Source: Bin87 sp965116785
Lineage (GTDB): Bacteria > Chloroflexota > Dehalococcoidia > Lucifugimonadales > UBA3495
DNA: 64,000 nt
Direction of reading: 5' to 3'
Assembly: GCA_965116785.1 (NCBI GenBank)
Contig: OZ220731.1
Coordinates: 2,480,001 to 2,544,000 of the forward strand
Under the pieces are notes generated by a model. It made no database searches. It was given only the letters and a program-made list of their open reading frames with translations, and was not told the DNA's origin. Numbering within the stretch: position 1 is the first letter of the stretch; each line of letters starts with the position of its first letter. Shown piece by piece: positions 15,370 to 24,194 of this stretch. The position numbers and the translations under genes are program-made.

Positions 15370-17345
15370 GGATCAACCTCGCCGGCCCAACCGGGTGGCA
15401 CCACAATGGTGGTGTCCAGCTGGAGCAACAGCGCCGGTCCTGAGATCCGGTTGCCGGTTTGAAGGCGGTCCCGGTCGTACAGCATCGTGTTCATCGAACC
15501 TTCGGCAAAAACGACCTCTGCGTCGCCGATAGACGCGTGGGACGCATCGTTGCCGCTATCGGCCGCAGGTTCCAGCACCGGTTTGTCCACCGCCAGCTCC
15601 AGCTTGAGCCGCAGGTTGACGACCTCCACGGGCAGCGCGCGGTCGGCGTACCCGAACCGCTGCAGGTGGGACGCGTAGAACTCCGAGGCGATGCTGCGGG
15701 TCAGGTCGCCGCGCCCGGTCAGCGACGGACAGTCCACGGTCAGCTCGAAAGACTGCCCCACATAGCGCACGTCCAGGAACCGGCGCGGCACCATGGAGTC
15801 GGCTGGCAGCCCCTCCTCCACCAACTCGGTCCGGGCAAGTTGCTCCATGCCGTGGAATTCTTCCTCCAGGCGAGCTTTTTCCAGCCCCTCGCCGCGCAGC
15901 ATGACGGTGCGCGAGTAGTCCTTGACCACGTCCGCAATCGCGACCCCCAGGGCTGAAAGAATGCCGGGGTGCCCGGGCACCAGCACGCGCGGAATGCCCA
16001 GCTCCGCAGCCAGCTCGCAGGCGTGCATCGGGCCCGCGCCGCCGAAGGGAACCAGCGTGAACTCGCGCGGATCATAGCCGCGTTCCAGCGAGATGGCCCG
16101 TATGGCGCGCTCCATGTTGGAGTTGACCACGCGAATGATGCCGAGCGCGGTGTCGGTAGGCGATGCGCCCACGCCGCCGGCAAGGTCGGTCATCAGGGTC
16201 TCGGAACGTGCCTGGTCCAACGTCATGCGTCCGCCCAGGAACCCATCCGAACGCAGGCGGCCCAAAGTCAGGTTGGCGTCGGTGACGGTGATCCGATCGC
16301 CCCGGCCGTAGCAGGCCGGACCCGGGTCCGCGCCGGCCGATTGCGGGCCGACGACCAGAGCGCCACCGGCGTCCACCCGGGCGATGGACCCGCCACCGGC
16401 TCCCACAGTATGGATCTCGATCATGGGCACGCTGACCGGATAGCCGCCCAGGTTCGCCGAGGTGGTCTCCTTGATGCGCCCGGGACACAGCGACACGTCG
16501 GTCGAGGTGCCGCCCATGTCCAGCGTGATGATGTCGGGATACCCCGCCTGCACGCCGGTGTAGAAAGCGCCCACCACGCCGCCGGCCGGCCCGCTCAGGA
16601 TCGTGCGCACCGGCTGGTCGGAGGCCAGGCTGGCCGTGATGCTGCCGCCTGATGACTGCATGATGCGCAGCCCATGACCCAGCACGGATTCCAGCTGCGT
16701 CAGGTATCGCGCCATCACCGGCCCTACATACGAGTTGACCACGACGGTGCTGGTGCGTTCGTACTCCCGGAACTCCGGCAAGATCCGGGATGATATCGAG
16801 ATGAACGGGCCGTTGGGTAGCTGGGCCAACCGTTCCGCCAGGATCTCCTCATGCACCGGGTTGAGGAAGGAGAACAGGAACGACACGGCCACTCCGTCCA
16901 CATCGGCGTCGCCGAGCAGCCCCACCAGGGCGTCAATAGACTCGGGCGTCAGATCGTCCAGGATGGTTCCGGTGTAATCAATGCGTTCCGGCAACCCGAA
17001 CCGCAGTTGCCATGGCGCCAGGGGCTCGGGTCGTTCCATGGACAGGTCATAAAGATCGGCGCGGTTCTGCCGGCCGATCTCGAGCACATCCTCGAAGCCC
17101 ATGGTGGTGACCAGGGCGGTGCGCCCACCCTTGCCTTCCAGCAGGGCGTTGGTTGCCACGGTGCTCCCGTGGATGAAGTCGGCGTTGGCGATGTCGACGC
17201 CGGTATCGCGCACACCAGCCGTGATGCCTACCGACGGGTCGGCCGGTGTCGACGGCAGTTTATGGACGGAAAGAACGCCGTCCCGGAGGACGGCGATATC
17301 GGTGAAAGTACCGCCGACATCTATGCCGACTACGGTGGTTGACAT
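15339..17345 (-). CDS. Hydantoinase/oxoprolinase subunit A
   Basis: The protein is 668 aa. The N-terminus has the sugar-kinase/actin ATPase phosphate loop VVGIDVGGTFTDIAV, then DFIHGSTVATNALLEGKGGRTAL. Mid-protein motifs are LDMGGTSTDVSLCPG, GAGGGSIARVD, GPQSAGADPGPACYGRG and LVPFGGAGPMHACELA, followed by a HyuA C-terminal domain. It acts with HyuB in ATP-dependent hydrolysis of cyclic imides or hydantoins. It is not next to hyuB but 2.4 kb away, which is unusual. The start is the ATG at 17345. Its end overlaps a convergent HEPN-like gene. Confidence 0.93.
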   Translation of the reverse strand: MSTTVVGIDVGGTFTDIAVLRDGVLSVHKLPSTPADPSVGITAGVRDTGVDIANADFIHGSTVATNALLEGKGGRTALVTTMGFEDVLEIGRQNRADLYDLSMERPEPLAPWQLRFGLPERIDYTGTILDDLTPESIDALVGLLGDADVDGVAVSFLFSFLNPVHEEILAERLAQLPNGPFISISSRILPEFREYERTSTVVVNSYVGPVMARYLTQLESVLGHGLRIMQSSGGSITASLASDQPVRTILSGPAGGVVGAFYTGVQAGYPDIITLDMGGTSTDVSLCPGRIKETTSANLGGYPVSVPMIEIHTVGAGGGSIARVDAGGALVVGPQSAGADPGPACYGRGDRITVTDANLTLGRLRSDGFLGGRMTLDQARSETLMTDLAGGVGASPTDTALGIIRVVNSNMERAIRAISLERGYDPREFTLVPFGGAGPMHACELAAELGIPRVLVPGHPGILSALGVAIADVVKDYSRTVMLRGEGLEKARLEEEFHGMEQLARTELVEEGLPADSMVPRRFLDVRYVGQSFELTVDCPSLTGRGDLTRSIASEFYASHLQRFGYADRALPVEVVNLRLKLELAVDKPVLEPAADSGNDASHASIGDAEVVFAEGSMNTMLYDRDRLQTGNRISGPALLLQLDTTIVVPPGWAGEVDPYGNLLLEPA

Positions 17346-17405
17346 CTGTTGCTAGTCCCTCTTCACGGGTTCCATGGGGGCGTCGGGTTCATGCCCACGT
17401 TCAAT

Positions 17406-18125
17406 TCAGTCGGCCAACGCGATGCGCAGCCGCTTGTTTATCCGTCCTTTGCTCTCGTGACCAACGACCTCGATGCGGCCCACCTCGCTGGTGTTGCGCA
17501 CATGGGTGCCTCCATCGGCCTGCAGATCCAGACCCTGTATGTCGATGGTGCGCACTTCGGTGATCGCCGCCGGGAGGAGATTGATCTTGGTGCGGATCAG
17601 ATCGGGATGCGCGTCCGCTTCGTGTCGGCTCAGGGATCCCACTCCGATGTCGCGCCCTTCCGCCACCTCGGCATTGATGCGCGACTGGACCTCATCGGCA
17701 AATTCGGCGGACATGTTTTCCAGCTCGAAATCCATGCGCGCACGGCCGGGCTGCATGTCACCGCCCGTCACCAGCGCCCCATAGTCCCGCCAGACCACAC
17801 CGCACAGGATGTGCAGGGCCGTATGCGTCCGCATCAGGAGATAACGACGTTCCCAGTCGATGGCGCCGTGCACCGCGGCGCCCACTGCCGGCCGGTCCGA
17901 GCCGTCTATCGCGTGCACAATGGAACCGCCGGCCCGGGAGGCTTTCGTAACGCGGAACTCGCCGCCCGACGCATCGGTGAGCGCGCCCACGTCGCAGGGC
18001 TGGCCTCCCCCGCCGATGTAAAAGGCGGTTCGGTCCAGTACCACGCCGCCGTCATCCGTAACCGCCGTCACGGTGGCGTCGAACTCGGATACGTAGGCGT
18101 CGGTCAGGAACAGCAGCTCGGTCAT
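17406..18125 (-). CDS. AlaX-like alanyl-tRNA editing protein
   Basis: The protein is 239 aa from ATG 18125; the longer frame to 18209 lacks support. It has FYIGGGGQPCDVG, the HTALH zinc motif (RTHTALHIL) and LSRHEADAHPDLIRTK, and near the end an ADGGTHVRNT motif in which the usual Cys of the C...GTHV motif is not evident. This resembles the C-terminal editing domain of alanyl-tRNA synthetase (AlaX), which removes Ser or Gly wrongly attached to tRNA-Ala. It is transcribed divergently from dnaN across 108 bases. Confidence 0.88.
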   Translation of the reverse strand: MTELLFLTDAYVSEFDATVTAVTDDGGVVLDRTAFYIGGGGQPCDVGALTDASGGEFRVTKASRAGGSIVHAIDGSDRPAVGAAVHGAIDWERRYLLMRTHTALHILCGVVWRDYGALVTGGDMQPGRARMDFELENMSAEFADEVQSRINAEVAEGRDIGVGSLSRHEADAHPDLIRTKINLLPAAITEVRTIDIQGLDLQADGGTHVRNTSEVGRIEVVGHESKGRINKRLRIALAD

Positions 18126-18171
18126 GGTAGCCTCATAGTGGGTCGCGGCGCGTTTTTCCGAAACGTCGCAC

Positions 18172-18200
18172 ATTATAGCAAGCAACCCCCATGCTATAAT
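18172..18200. promoter_or_regulatory. Divergent -10-like boxes for AlaX-like gene and dnaN
   Basis: TATAAT at 18195-18200 points toward dnaN, and TATAAT on the minus strand (complement of 18172-18177) points toward the AlaX-like gene. No convincing -35 boxes are seen. Both are at plausible distances from the starts. Confidence 0.5.
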
Positions 18201-18233
18201 TCCGCCCAACCTAATAGTACGGATTAATGCGAT

Positions 18234-19397
18234 ATGCGCCTGTCATGTCTTCAGGAAAACCTGGCCCGCGGACTGGGTGTGGTCAGTCGGGCCGTGGCCA
18301 GCAGATCGACGCTTCCCATAACTCAAAACGTCTTGCTCCGCACCGATCAGGGCATGCTGATGCTGTCCGCCACCAACCTCGAGATCGCCATCACCACGTG
18401 GGTCGGCGCCATGATCGAGGAGGAAGGGGCGATAACGGTTCCCCACCGCCTGCTGGCCGACTGGGTCAACACCCGCCCCAGCGACCGGATCGACCTTGAC
18501 CTGGGCGGACCAGAAGCGGACGGCCCGGGCGCGGGCGGCAGCGTTCTGCACCTGGCCTGTGGTCGCGCCGTGACCCACATCAACGGCGCCGATGCCGCGG
18601 ACTTCCCGCCCGTGCCCCAGGTCGACACCGGGATGGCCATTGACATCGATCCCAGCGTCCTGCGCTCCGGGATTAGCCTGGTTGCGTTCTCCGCCGCCAC
18701 CGACGAATCGCGACCGGTGCTGACCGGCGTGGAGCTCAAGCTGAGCGAGTCCAGCGTCGTGATGGCCGCCGCCGACGGCTTTCGCTTGGCAGTGTATTCC
18801 GGCCAGATTTCCCAGTCGGTGGACGAAGAAATAAAGGTGATTGTTCCAGCGCGCACCATGCAGGAAGTGCAACGCCTGGCTTCGGAACAGAGCAGTCCTG
18901 TCCAAATGACTCTGTCCCCAGATCGTGGCCAGGCAATGTTCAAGCTGGAACACGTTGAGATCGTTTCCCAACTGCTCCAGGGCAGCTTCCCGAACTACGA
19001 ACAGCTCATCCCCGAGCGGTACGAGACCCGCGCGGTGATGGAACTGGACGACCTGAAACGCGCCACGCAGTCGGCGTCGGTATTTGCCCGGGACGGCAGC
19101 AACATCGTCCGATTGGAAATGATGCCACAGGAAGCCAGCGAAGGCGGCCACCTCAAGGTATCCGCGCGTTCGGAAGAGGTGGGCGACAGCCTGGACGAGC
19201 TGGACATCGACCAGTTGGACGGTGAAGACGCCAAGATCGCCTTCAATGTCCGCTACCTTCAGGACATCGTGAACGTGCTGGGCCGCGGCAAAGTCGCCAT
19301 CGAGGTCACCAATTCCTCCAGCCCGGGCGTGTTCCGGCCCGCCGACTCCGACCGTTACGTACATGTGGTCATGCCAATGTATGTGCAATGGCAGTAA
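18234..19397 (+). CDS. dnaN: DNA polymerase III beta subunit (sliding clamp)
   Basis: The protein is 387 aa, three similar domains. It starts MRLSCLQENLARGLGVVSRAV and has TLPITQNVLLRT, then NLEIAITTWVGA, a central FSAATDESRPVLTGV segment, DGFRLAVYSG, and the usual C-terminal clamp ending VVMPMYVQWQ. It forms the dimeric ring that tethers the replicase. The 3' end overlaps the convergent serine recombinase by 29 bases, so an integrating element may have joined exactly here. The clamp protein itself looks intact. Confidence 0.96.
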   Translation: MRLSCLQENLARGLGVVSRAVASRSTLPITQNVLLRTDQGMLMLSATNLEIAITTWVGAMIEEEGAITVPHRLLADWVNTRPSDRIDLDLGGPEADGPGAGGSVLHLACGRAVTHINGADAADFPPVPQVDTGMAIDIDPSVLRSGISLVAFSAATDESRPVLTGVELKLSESSVVMAAADGFRLAVYSGQISQSVDEEIKVIVPARTMQEVQRLASEQSSPVQMTLSPDRGQAMFKLEHVEIVSQLLQGSFPNYEQLIPERYETRAVMELDDLKRATQSASVFARDGSNIVRLEMMPQEASEGGHLKVSARSEEVGDSLDELDIDQLDGEDAKIAFNVRYLQDIVNVLGRGKVAIEVTNSSSPGVFRPADSDRYVHVVMPMYVQWQ

Positions 19398-20919
19398 ACT
19401 CCGGGTCCACTGCCACGTTCAGCACCACCGTCTCTCTTGAGACGGCGACCTGTAATCCCAGGGCGGCAAATGCCTCCCGCTTACCATGGAAGGTCTCAGC
19501 GTTGAGCCCTTCGCTCAGTCGCTGGCAATGGTGCGTAATTCGCTGCTCGATCGCCTCAGCATCCTCACGAACTGAAGCCTGGGCCCGCAACGCGGCCAAT
19601 TCCTGCTCCATTTGGTCGAGCGCAAAGTTGATCGGGTTGATATGCTCATCCAATTCCTCTCGTTCGTACATGCCGTCTGCGTAAAGGGCAACGAGTCGAC
19701 GTCTCCTGTCTTTTGACCTGCCAATCTTTTGCTCAAGCCTCTCGATTTGCAGTTTTATGTCTCCGCCGCCGTCTTCAGACAGATGCTCCCGGAGGTTCAG
19801 AGCAATCAAGGCCGGGTTCGAGATCAAGGCACTCACCTGATCCCAAACAAGAGATTCCAGAGGACCCGCCGGAACGAGTTTGGCATTGCAGGCAGCCGCT
19901 ACGCCGGCGTCGGGCATGGATGATCGGCATCGGTAATATCTGTATTTGCCAGATCCACCAGACCCAGACACCGCGCAGCCACACAACTCGCACATGATGA
20001 ATGTGGTCAAAAGGTACTGCGACGGCTTATCCTCACCGCTGCGACGTGTGCGCGCCGATGCGAGCCTGTCCTGCACCTGCTGGAATAGGCTGTCCGACAC
20101 GATGCGTGGGGTGAAACCCGGGAGTGCGATCCACTCGGACTCAGGAAGGGGTGTGCTCTGTCTCCGGCCTCCTCTCATCAGTTGGTGACGGGCTTTGCCG
20201 TAGAAGGTCTCGCCTTTATAACTTGGATTGGTCAGCATCCTCCTAACGGTCTCCGTCCGCCATTGGAAACCCTTTTTGGTTTTAATCCCCGTGCCGTTGA
20301 GGAGCGACCCGATGTGGTAAGGGGTTTTGCCAGCGGCACATTCACGAAAACTCTCCAGGACAACCTCCGCTTCGGCATCGTTGATCCGACGAGTGTGTGT
20401 CTCCAGGTCGTAATCATAACCAAAAAGTCCCGACCCGGTTCCGTTGGGCATTCGTCCCTGCTGGGCAACCCGACGCTTTCCACGATTCGTGCGCTCCATG
20501 GTGTCGGAACGCTCTTTTTCCCCTTGCCAACCCATCAGATACAGGTACAGACGGTCCTCAGGGGAGTCTCCGTTGGGTCCATGGACAAAATGCAATCGCA
20601 CGTTCAGCGAATCCAAGTATTCCATCAGGACCAGTAGATCAAACGGGGCTCTGCCGATACGGTCCGGAGAGTAAGCGACCACAACCTGCACCACCCCTTG
20701 TTCCAAGATGGCTTTCAGTTGCGTTATACCGGCCCGGTACCGGTCGGCTCCAGAGCCCCGGTCTCGCAGGATATTTTCGGCCGTCACTCGGTATCCTGAT
20801 GCAACTGCCCACTCGCGGCAAGCATCGACCTGAGTATCAAGCGATGTCCCTTCCTCCTGTTGCGCCGTACTCACGCGTACGTAAATCAACGCGTCCGTGA
20901 ACGCCTGTGACGTCATCAT
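19369..20919 (-). CDS. Large serine recombinase 1
   Basis: The protein is 516 aa. The catalytic Ser17 lies in LIYVRVSTAQQ, followed by YSPDRIGR with the active-site Arg. The Recombinase domain spans GYDYDLETHTRRINDAEAEV to about residue 240 (RMLTNPSYKGETFYGK), then a zinc ribbon with CELCGC and later Cys residues (YRCRSS...ACNAK), then a coiled-coil-rich C-terminus. The RBS AAGGAG precedes ATG 20919. A 5-bp stem GGACC/GGTCC lies upstream. The final codons are antisense to the dnaN end. It probably integrates or excises DNA by a serine-phosphodiester mechanism. Confidence 0.93.
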   Translation of the reverse strand: MMTSQAFTDALIYVRVSTAQQEEGTSLDTQVDACREWAVASGYRVTAENILRDRGSGADRYRAGITQLKAILEQGVVQVVVAYSPDRIGRAPFDLLVLMEYLDSLNVRLHFVHGPNGDSPEDRLYLYLMGWQGEKERSDTMERTNRGKRRVAQQGRMPNGTGSGLFGYDYDLETHTRRINDAEAEVVLESFRECAAGKTPYHIGSLLNGTGIKTKKGFQWRTETVRRMLTNPSYKGETFYGKARHQLMRGGRRQSTPLPESEWIALPGFTPRIVSDSLFQQVQDRLASARTRRSGEDKPSQYLLTTFIMCELCGCAVSGSGGSGKYRYYRCRSSMPDAGVAAACNAKLVPAGPLESLVWDQVSALISNPALIALNLREHLSEDGGGDIKLQIERLEQKIGRSKDRRRRLVALYADGMYEREELDEHINPINFALDQMEQELAALRAQASVREDAEAIEQRITHHCQRLSEGLNAETFHGKREAFAALGLQVAVSRETVVLNVAVDPEFTAIAHTLA

Positions 20920-20984
20920 CGATTGTCTCCTTGAACTCGAATGAATTCTCCTCTGGCTCCGGCATCACTTGTCGATGGCAACTA

Positions 20985-20999
20985 GGACCTCGATGGTCC
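20985..20999 (-). promoter_or_regulatory. Hairpin in leader of recombinase 1
   Basis: GGACC-TCGAT-GGTCC lies about 65 bases upstream of the recombinase 1 start. It is weaker than the equivalents at the other recombinases. The shared position is noted, but the function is unknown. Confidence 0.35.
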
Positions 21000-21021
21000 C
21001 GGAAACTTCGCCATTTTTTGG

Positions 21022-22530
21022 TTATACAACCTTGGCCACAATTTCCGGGGGCAGTGATATGTGCACGGTCACCTCATCATAGGAGGCGATTACCTGCGCG
21101 CCAATCGCAGTTAGCGCTTTCCTCTTCCCCTCAAAGGTTTCCACATCCAGGCCCTCCCGGACCTGACGGCAATGCTGGGCGATCCGCTCGCGTTGTAGCA
21201 GCAGGTCTTGGTGTGTGGCCAGCGCTCGTTGCGCATCCAGCAATTGGTCATCCAACGCGGTTCGCGTCAATCTAATAGGACCCACTTGCTCACGAAGCGT
21301 TTCCTCATCGATATGACCGTCGGCGTATCGCTCGACTAGCGCCTTCTCCCTGAATTTGGCCTTAGATATGTCCCGTTGCAGCAGGCTAATGGCCTGCTCC
21401 AGTTCACTCTCGTCAGTCTGCTGATACTCTTCGAGGCTTTGACTGATCAGGTCCGGGTGCGAAAGGATTTGCGCAACCCGGTCCCAAACGGTCGATTCGA
21501 GGCGGTCCGCTGGAATCTGCCGTGCAGTGCAGGTCGCCGGTTTCGCCGCAGTGGCAAACGTGGCATTGCAGCGGTAGTTCCTACGGCCACCGCGTCTGCT
21601 CGCACCCTTCACCCGCGCTGAACAAGTGGCGCACCTAACAAATCTAGTGAGGAGGTAGTCGAAAAATCGTTTCCCATGTAGGCCCTTCGGCGACGCTTTT
21701 CGGTCCTGGACCTCCTGGTATAGCCGTGGTGACACAATACCAGGAGTAAAATCCCACACCCTGACCCACTCGGACTCGGGGAGAGGAGTTCTTTGGACTT
21801 TCCCGCCCCCCATCTGCTTATGGCGCACTTTGCCGTACCACGTTTCGCCTATGTAAGAGGAGTTTGTCAGGATTCTTTTGACGCTGATGGCTTGCCACTG
21901 AGCCCCCCGTCTTGTCCTAATCCCTTCCGCGTTCAGGTCGGCCGCAATAGTATGCTCGTTGTTGCCGGCTACATATTGCTGATACATCCACCTCACGACC
22001 ATCGCCTCAAACGTATTGATGCAGCGAGTCTTAGCCCGCTTGTCGTAATCGTACCCGTACAGCGGGCTGGTCCCGATCGGCAGTCTGCCGCTCTCAGCGA
22101 TCGCCCTTTTTGCCCGACGTGTCCGCTCGATGGTCTCTTGGCGCTCGCGTTGACCCTTATACCCGGCCACGTACAACATGAGCCGCCCATCGCTTGTTTC
22201 GCTCTCCGGTCCACGGACGAAGTGCAAAGTGACATCGAGCGTGTCGAGGAAATCCTTGAAAATCATCAGGCGCGTCGCGTTTCTGGAAATCCGGTCTGGC
22301 GTATGCACGATCAAATCTGTGATCGGACGCAGTTCCAAGAGATCTCGCAGATCGTCTAACCCGGATCGAGCCGGATCAGAGCCAGAGCCCTGTTTTCTCA
22401 AAATGTCCTTGGGATCAACGGTTTTTGCCAGGGACTCGGCCAACTCGAGGCACTCGTCCACCTGAGTGTCCAAAGACGTTCCCCGCAACTGGCGTTCAGT
22501 GCTAACCCGCGCAAAAATTGCTGTCGTCAT
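21022..22530 (-). CDS. Large serine recombinase 2
   Basis: The protein is 502 aa. Ser10 lies in IFARVSTERQ, HTPDRISRNATRL has the conserved Arg, and the Recombinase domain spans about 170-250 (RILTNSSYIGETWYGK). The zinc ribbon contains CATCSARVKG and later Cys residues, and a long coiled coil follows. ATG 22530 has AGGAG six bases away. It is about 102 bases upstream of recombinase 1, in tandem with it. It is clearly paralogous to recombinases 1 and 3 but diverged, so the two copies probably use different sites or act together. Confidence 0.93.
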   Translation of the reverse strand: MTTAIFARVSTERQLRGTSLDTQVDECLELAESLAKTVDPKDILRKQGSGSDPARSGLDDLRDLLELRPITDLIVHTPDRISRNATRLMIFKDFLDTLDVTLHFVRGPESETSDGRLMLYVAGYKGQRERQETIERTRRAKRAIAESGRLPIGTSPLYGYDYDKRAKTRCINTFEAMVVRWMYQQYVAGNNEHTIAADLNAEGIRTRRGAQWQAISVKRILTNSSYIGETWYGKVRHKQMGGGKVQRTPLPESEWVRVWDFTPGIVSPRLYQEVQDRKASPKGLHGKRFFDYLLTRFVRCATCSARVKGASRRGGRRNYRCNATFATAAKPATCTARQIPADRLESTVWDRVAQILSHPDLISQSLEEYQQTDESELEQAISLLQRDISKAKFREKALVERYADGHIDEETLREQVGPIRLTRTALDDQLLDAQRALATHQDLLLQRERIAQHCRQVREGLDVETFEGKRKALTAIGAQVIASYDEVTVHISLPPEIVAKVV

Positions 22531-22574
22531 TTCACACTCCTACTAGGTGCGAGCATGATATTCCTATCGATAAT

Positions 22575-22606
22575 CTGCGGGGCTTCTGCATGGAGAAACC
22601 CCGCAG
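22575..22606 (-). promoter_or_regulatory. Leader hairpin upstream of recombinase 2
   Basis: CTGCGGGG and CCCCGCAG pair, extended inside by TTCT/AGAA around GCATGG with one C-A mismatch. It lies between the accessory gene and the recombinase 2 start, 45 bases upstream of the ATG. There is no T-tract on the transcribed strand, so it may be a processing or RNA regulatory hairpin. Confidence 0.5.
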
Positions 22607-22667
22607 GGACCTGAGACCATCCCTATGGCCAGAATAATATCCGGTGGCCTGGATCCTCGGTCCGGAA

Positions 22668-22943
22668 TTAACGTTCAGGTCCCCGTGTAACTGGACCATC
22701 TCCCATGGCGATGATTTGCCGGAAAAACCTCCTCCGTTCTGGCGAGTCCTCGCCATGATGTAGCACCAACTGCACCCGGAACCCGTTAATTTGCTGCCAT
22801 TCGGTGGTCACCGGCTCAGATTTTGGCGGCACACTGTCATTGTCCGGTGGAGCACGCCGGGGCGGATACGGGTTCACCCCCGGTGCAGCAGCGGTCGGTT
22901 GCCGAGAGTCGTGAATCCTAGTATATTTGTCTTGGTCCTTCAT
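22668..22943 (-). CDS. Short accessory protein of recombinase cassette B
   Basis: The protein is 91 aa from ATG 22943 with GGAGAG five bases upstream; TTG 22955 is in frame. The first half is polar and Pro-rich. The last 40 residues, W-x5-GFRVQLVLHHGEDSPERRRFFRQI, match the 57-aa protein at the same place in cassette A. It has no known domain. Small charged proteins beside serine recombinases are often directionality or accessory factors; that role is inference. Confidence 0.6.
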   Translation of the reverse strand: MKDQDKYTRIHDSRQPTAAAPGVNPYPPRRAPPDNDSVPPKSEPVTTEWQQINGFRVQLVLHHGEDSPERRRFFRQIIAMGDGPVTRGPER

Positions 22944-23081
22944 GTTGCTCTCCAAGCCTCATCGGGGCCACCGAGCCGGCGGTGCGTCTACACCGCCGCT
23001 CACTTTTAAGCCCCGTCGGTTACGAAATTTTGACGTACTTCCCGGAGACAGCACTCCCATCCCGAGATGGTGCCGCCGTTC

Positions 23082-23573
23082 TTACTGTGGGTTTTCTTTT
23101 TCACCTCCAATCTCTATGTCGTTGGTAGAGAAAGACTCCTCCCCGGTGCCGACAGGCGGCGCGATGCGACGCCACACCCCCGGAGCGACGTGCAGCCATT
23201 CGTCACCCCGCTTACGCAGATACCCGTGGAGCGTGGAGGATACGGCAGCGGTGCTGTGAGCCCGGCTCAGTCCTACTCGCAGGATTTCACGCGCTACCGG
23301 GGTCAACCGGACAAGTCCACCGTGCATATCCGCCCACCGGTGAACCGCCTCCATCATTGAGAGACACCCTGTCAGGGGACTCGTCTGACCGGGGTGGTGC
23401 ACCGCATCCCCTTCACCCCAATCGGGACCGTCCGACATAAGCGGTCGGTCCATCGCCTCGACGGCCCGCTCCAGGATGTCGATATCCTGGTCAATGACGC
23501 GGATTCTCCCAACAAGATTCACTCTCAAAGCCTTTAACGTTTTAATGCGCCTTAGCAGGTCATCACGGGACAT
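23082..23573 (-). CDS. Winged-helix-like protein of cassette B
   Basis: The protein is 163 aa from ATG 23573. An N-terminal coiled coil (LRRIKTLKALRVNLVGRIRVIDQDIDILERA) is followed by a domain with HGGLVRLTPVAREILRVGLS, then SSTLHGYLRKRGDEWLHVAPGVWRR. This looks like a winged helix with a C-terminal beta wing and matches the equivalent region of the cassette A protein. It is likely a DNA-binding regulator or recombination factor. A strong hairpin lies upstream at 23648-23684. Confidence 0.6.
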   Translation of the reverse strand: MSRDDLLRRIKTLKALRVNLVGRIRVIDQDIDILERAVEAMDRPLMSDGPDWGEGDAVHHPGQTSPLTGCLSMMEAVHRWADMHGGLVRLTPVAREILRVGLSRAHSTAAVSSTLHGYLRKRGDEWLHVAPGVWRRIAPPVGTGEESFSTNDIEIGGEKENPQ

Positions 23574-23647
23574 CGCACCATCTCATCCTTGCCGTGATAG
23601 AATTCACCAGGCGAGGATGGGTACTTGCTACCCCTCTCTCTACGTGG

Positions 23648-23684
23648 GCCGCAGGGCAGTTGCTAGACGGACCCTGCGGCTTTT
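23648..23684 (+). terminator. Terminator-like hairpin, plus strand
   Basis: GCCGCAGGG and CCCTGCGGC form a 9-bp stem with a 15-base loop, followed on the plus strand by TTTTCC. On the minus strand the same hairpin is in the leader of the winged-helix gene B. No clear plus-strand gene feeds into it. Confidence 0.5.
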
Positions 23685-23765
23685 CCATATAAGACTGTCG
23701 TTGTGACCGTTCTTTTTGGTTTCCCTAGCGGGCCATCCATAAGCGGGTTCCCGCTATGTATGTCG

Positions 23766-24014
23766 TCACGGCAGTGGCATCGCAATGCGGGCACCGTCCG
23801 GGAAGACCGACGCCGAGATCTTTCCTGCCTTCGAGGTGCACCGGTTCCGATGACCTCGGCTCTCGATGCCTCTCCGGCCCGGTGCAAGCCAGGCCTGAGG
23901 TGTTTCGGTACCCGATTCAATTGCCCGTGCCAGGTTCTGGTGCGTGTCCCGCAGGTGTACCCGGTCTTTCTGTAGGTCGGGCGTACTGACCCGTAGGCAT
24001 ATTCTTGCTGTCAT
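23766..24014 (-). pseudogene. Truncated serine recombinase remnant
   Basis: The frame starts MTARICLRVSTPDLQKDR with the recombinase Ser motif and a proper AGGAGG ribosome site, then loses similarity and ends after 82 aa. No Recombinase or zinc domain remains. It sits where the second recombinase of cassette A would be expected, by analogy with cassette B. I treat it as a decayed fourth recombinase. It could alternatively be a short regulatory protein, but the N-terminal match to the paralogues is short. Confidence 0.65.
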
Positions 24015-24029
24015 CTGTGCCTCCTAGCG

Positions 24030-24053
24030 AACCCGTTTGGTGACCAACGGGTT
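24030..24053 (-). promoter_or_regulatory. Hairpin preceding recombinase remnant
   Basis: AACCCGTT/AACGGGTT forms a near-perfect 24-base palindrome with one unpaired T, directly upstream of the ribosome site of the remnant. It is the same placement as the hairpins at the other recombinase starts. Confidence 0.5.
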
Positions 24054-24069
24054 TACTACGTCCCACTGT

Positions 24070-24109
24070 AACAGAATTATGCTGGGACATCAACGTGCCA
24101 AATTCTGTT
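24070..24109. repeat. 40-bp imperfect inverted repeat, possible attachment site
   Basis: AACAGAATT at 24070-24078 and AATTCTGTT at 24101-24109 are 22 bases apart. Overall length of 40 bp matches serine recombinase attachment sites, which are imperfect palindromes around a dinucleotide. It is located between recombinase 3 and the recombinase remnant. An operator or promoter relic is equally possible. Confidence 0.35.
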
Positions 24110-24194
24110 GGACTATGGTGGTTTCTGTTTAGCCTGGGCGTATTTCTGTCGTCGGCCGGACCCAACTTCAGGTGTGATACGCGCCCGGTTGTCC

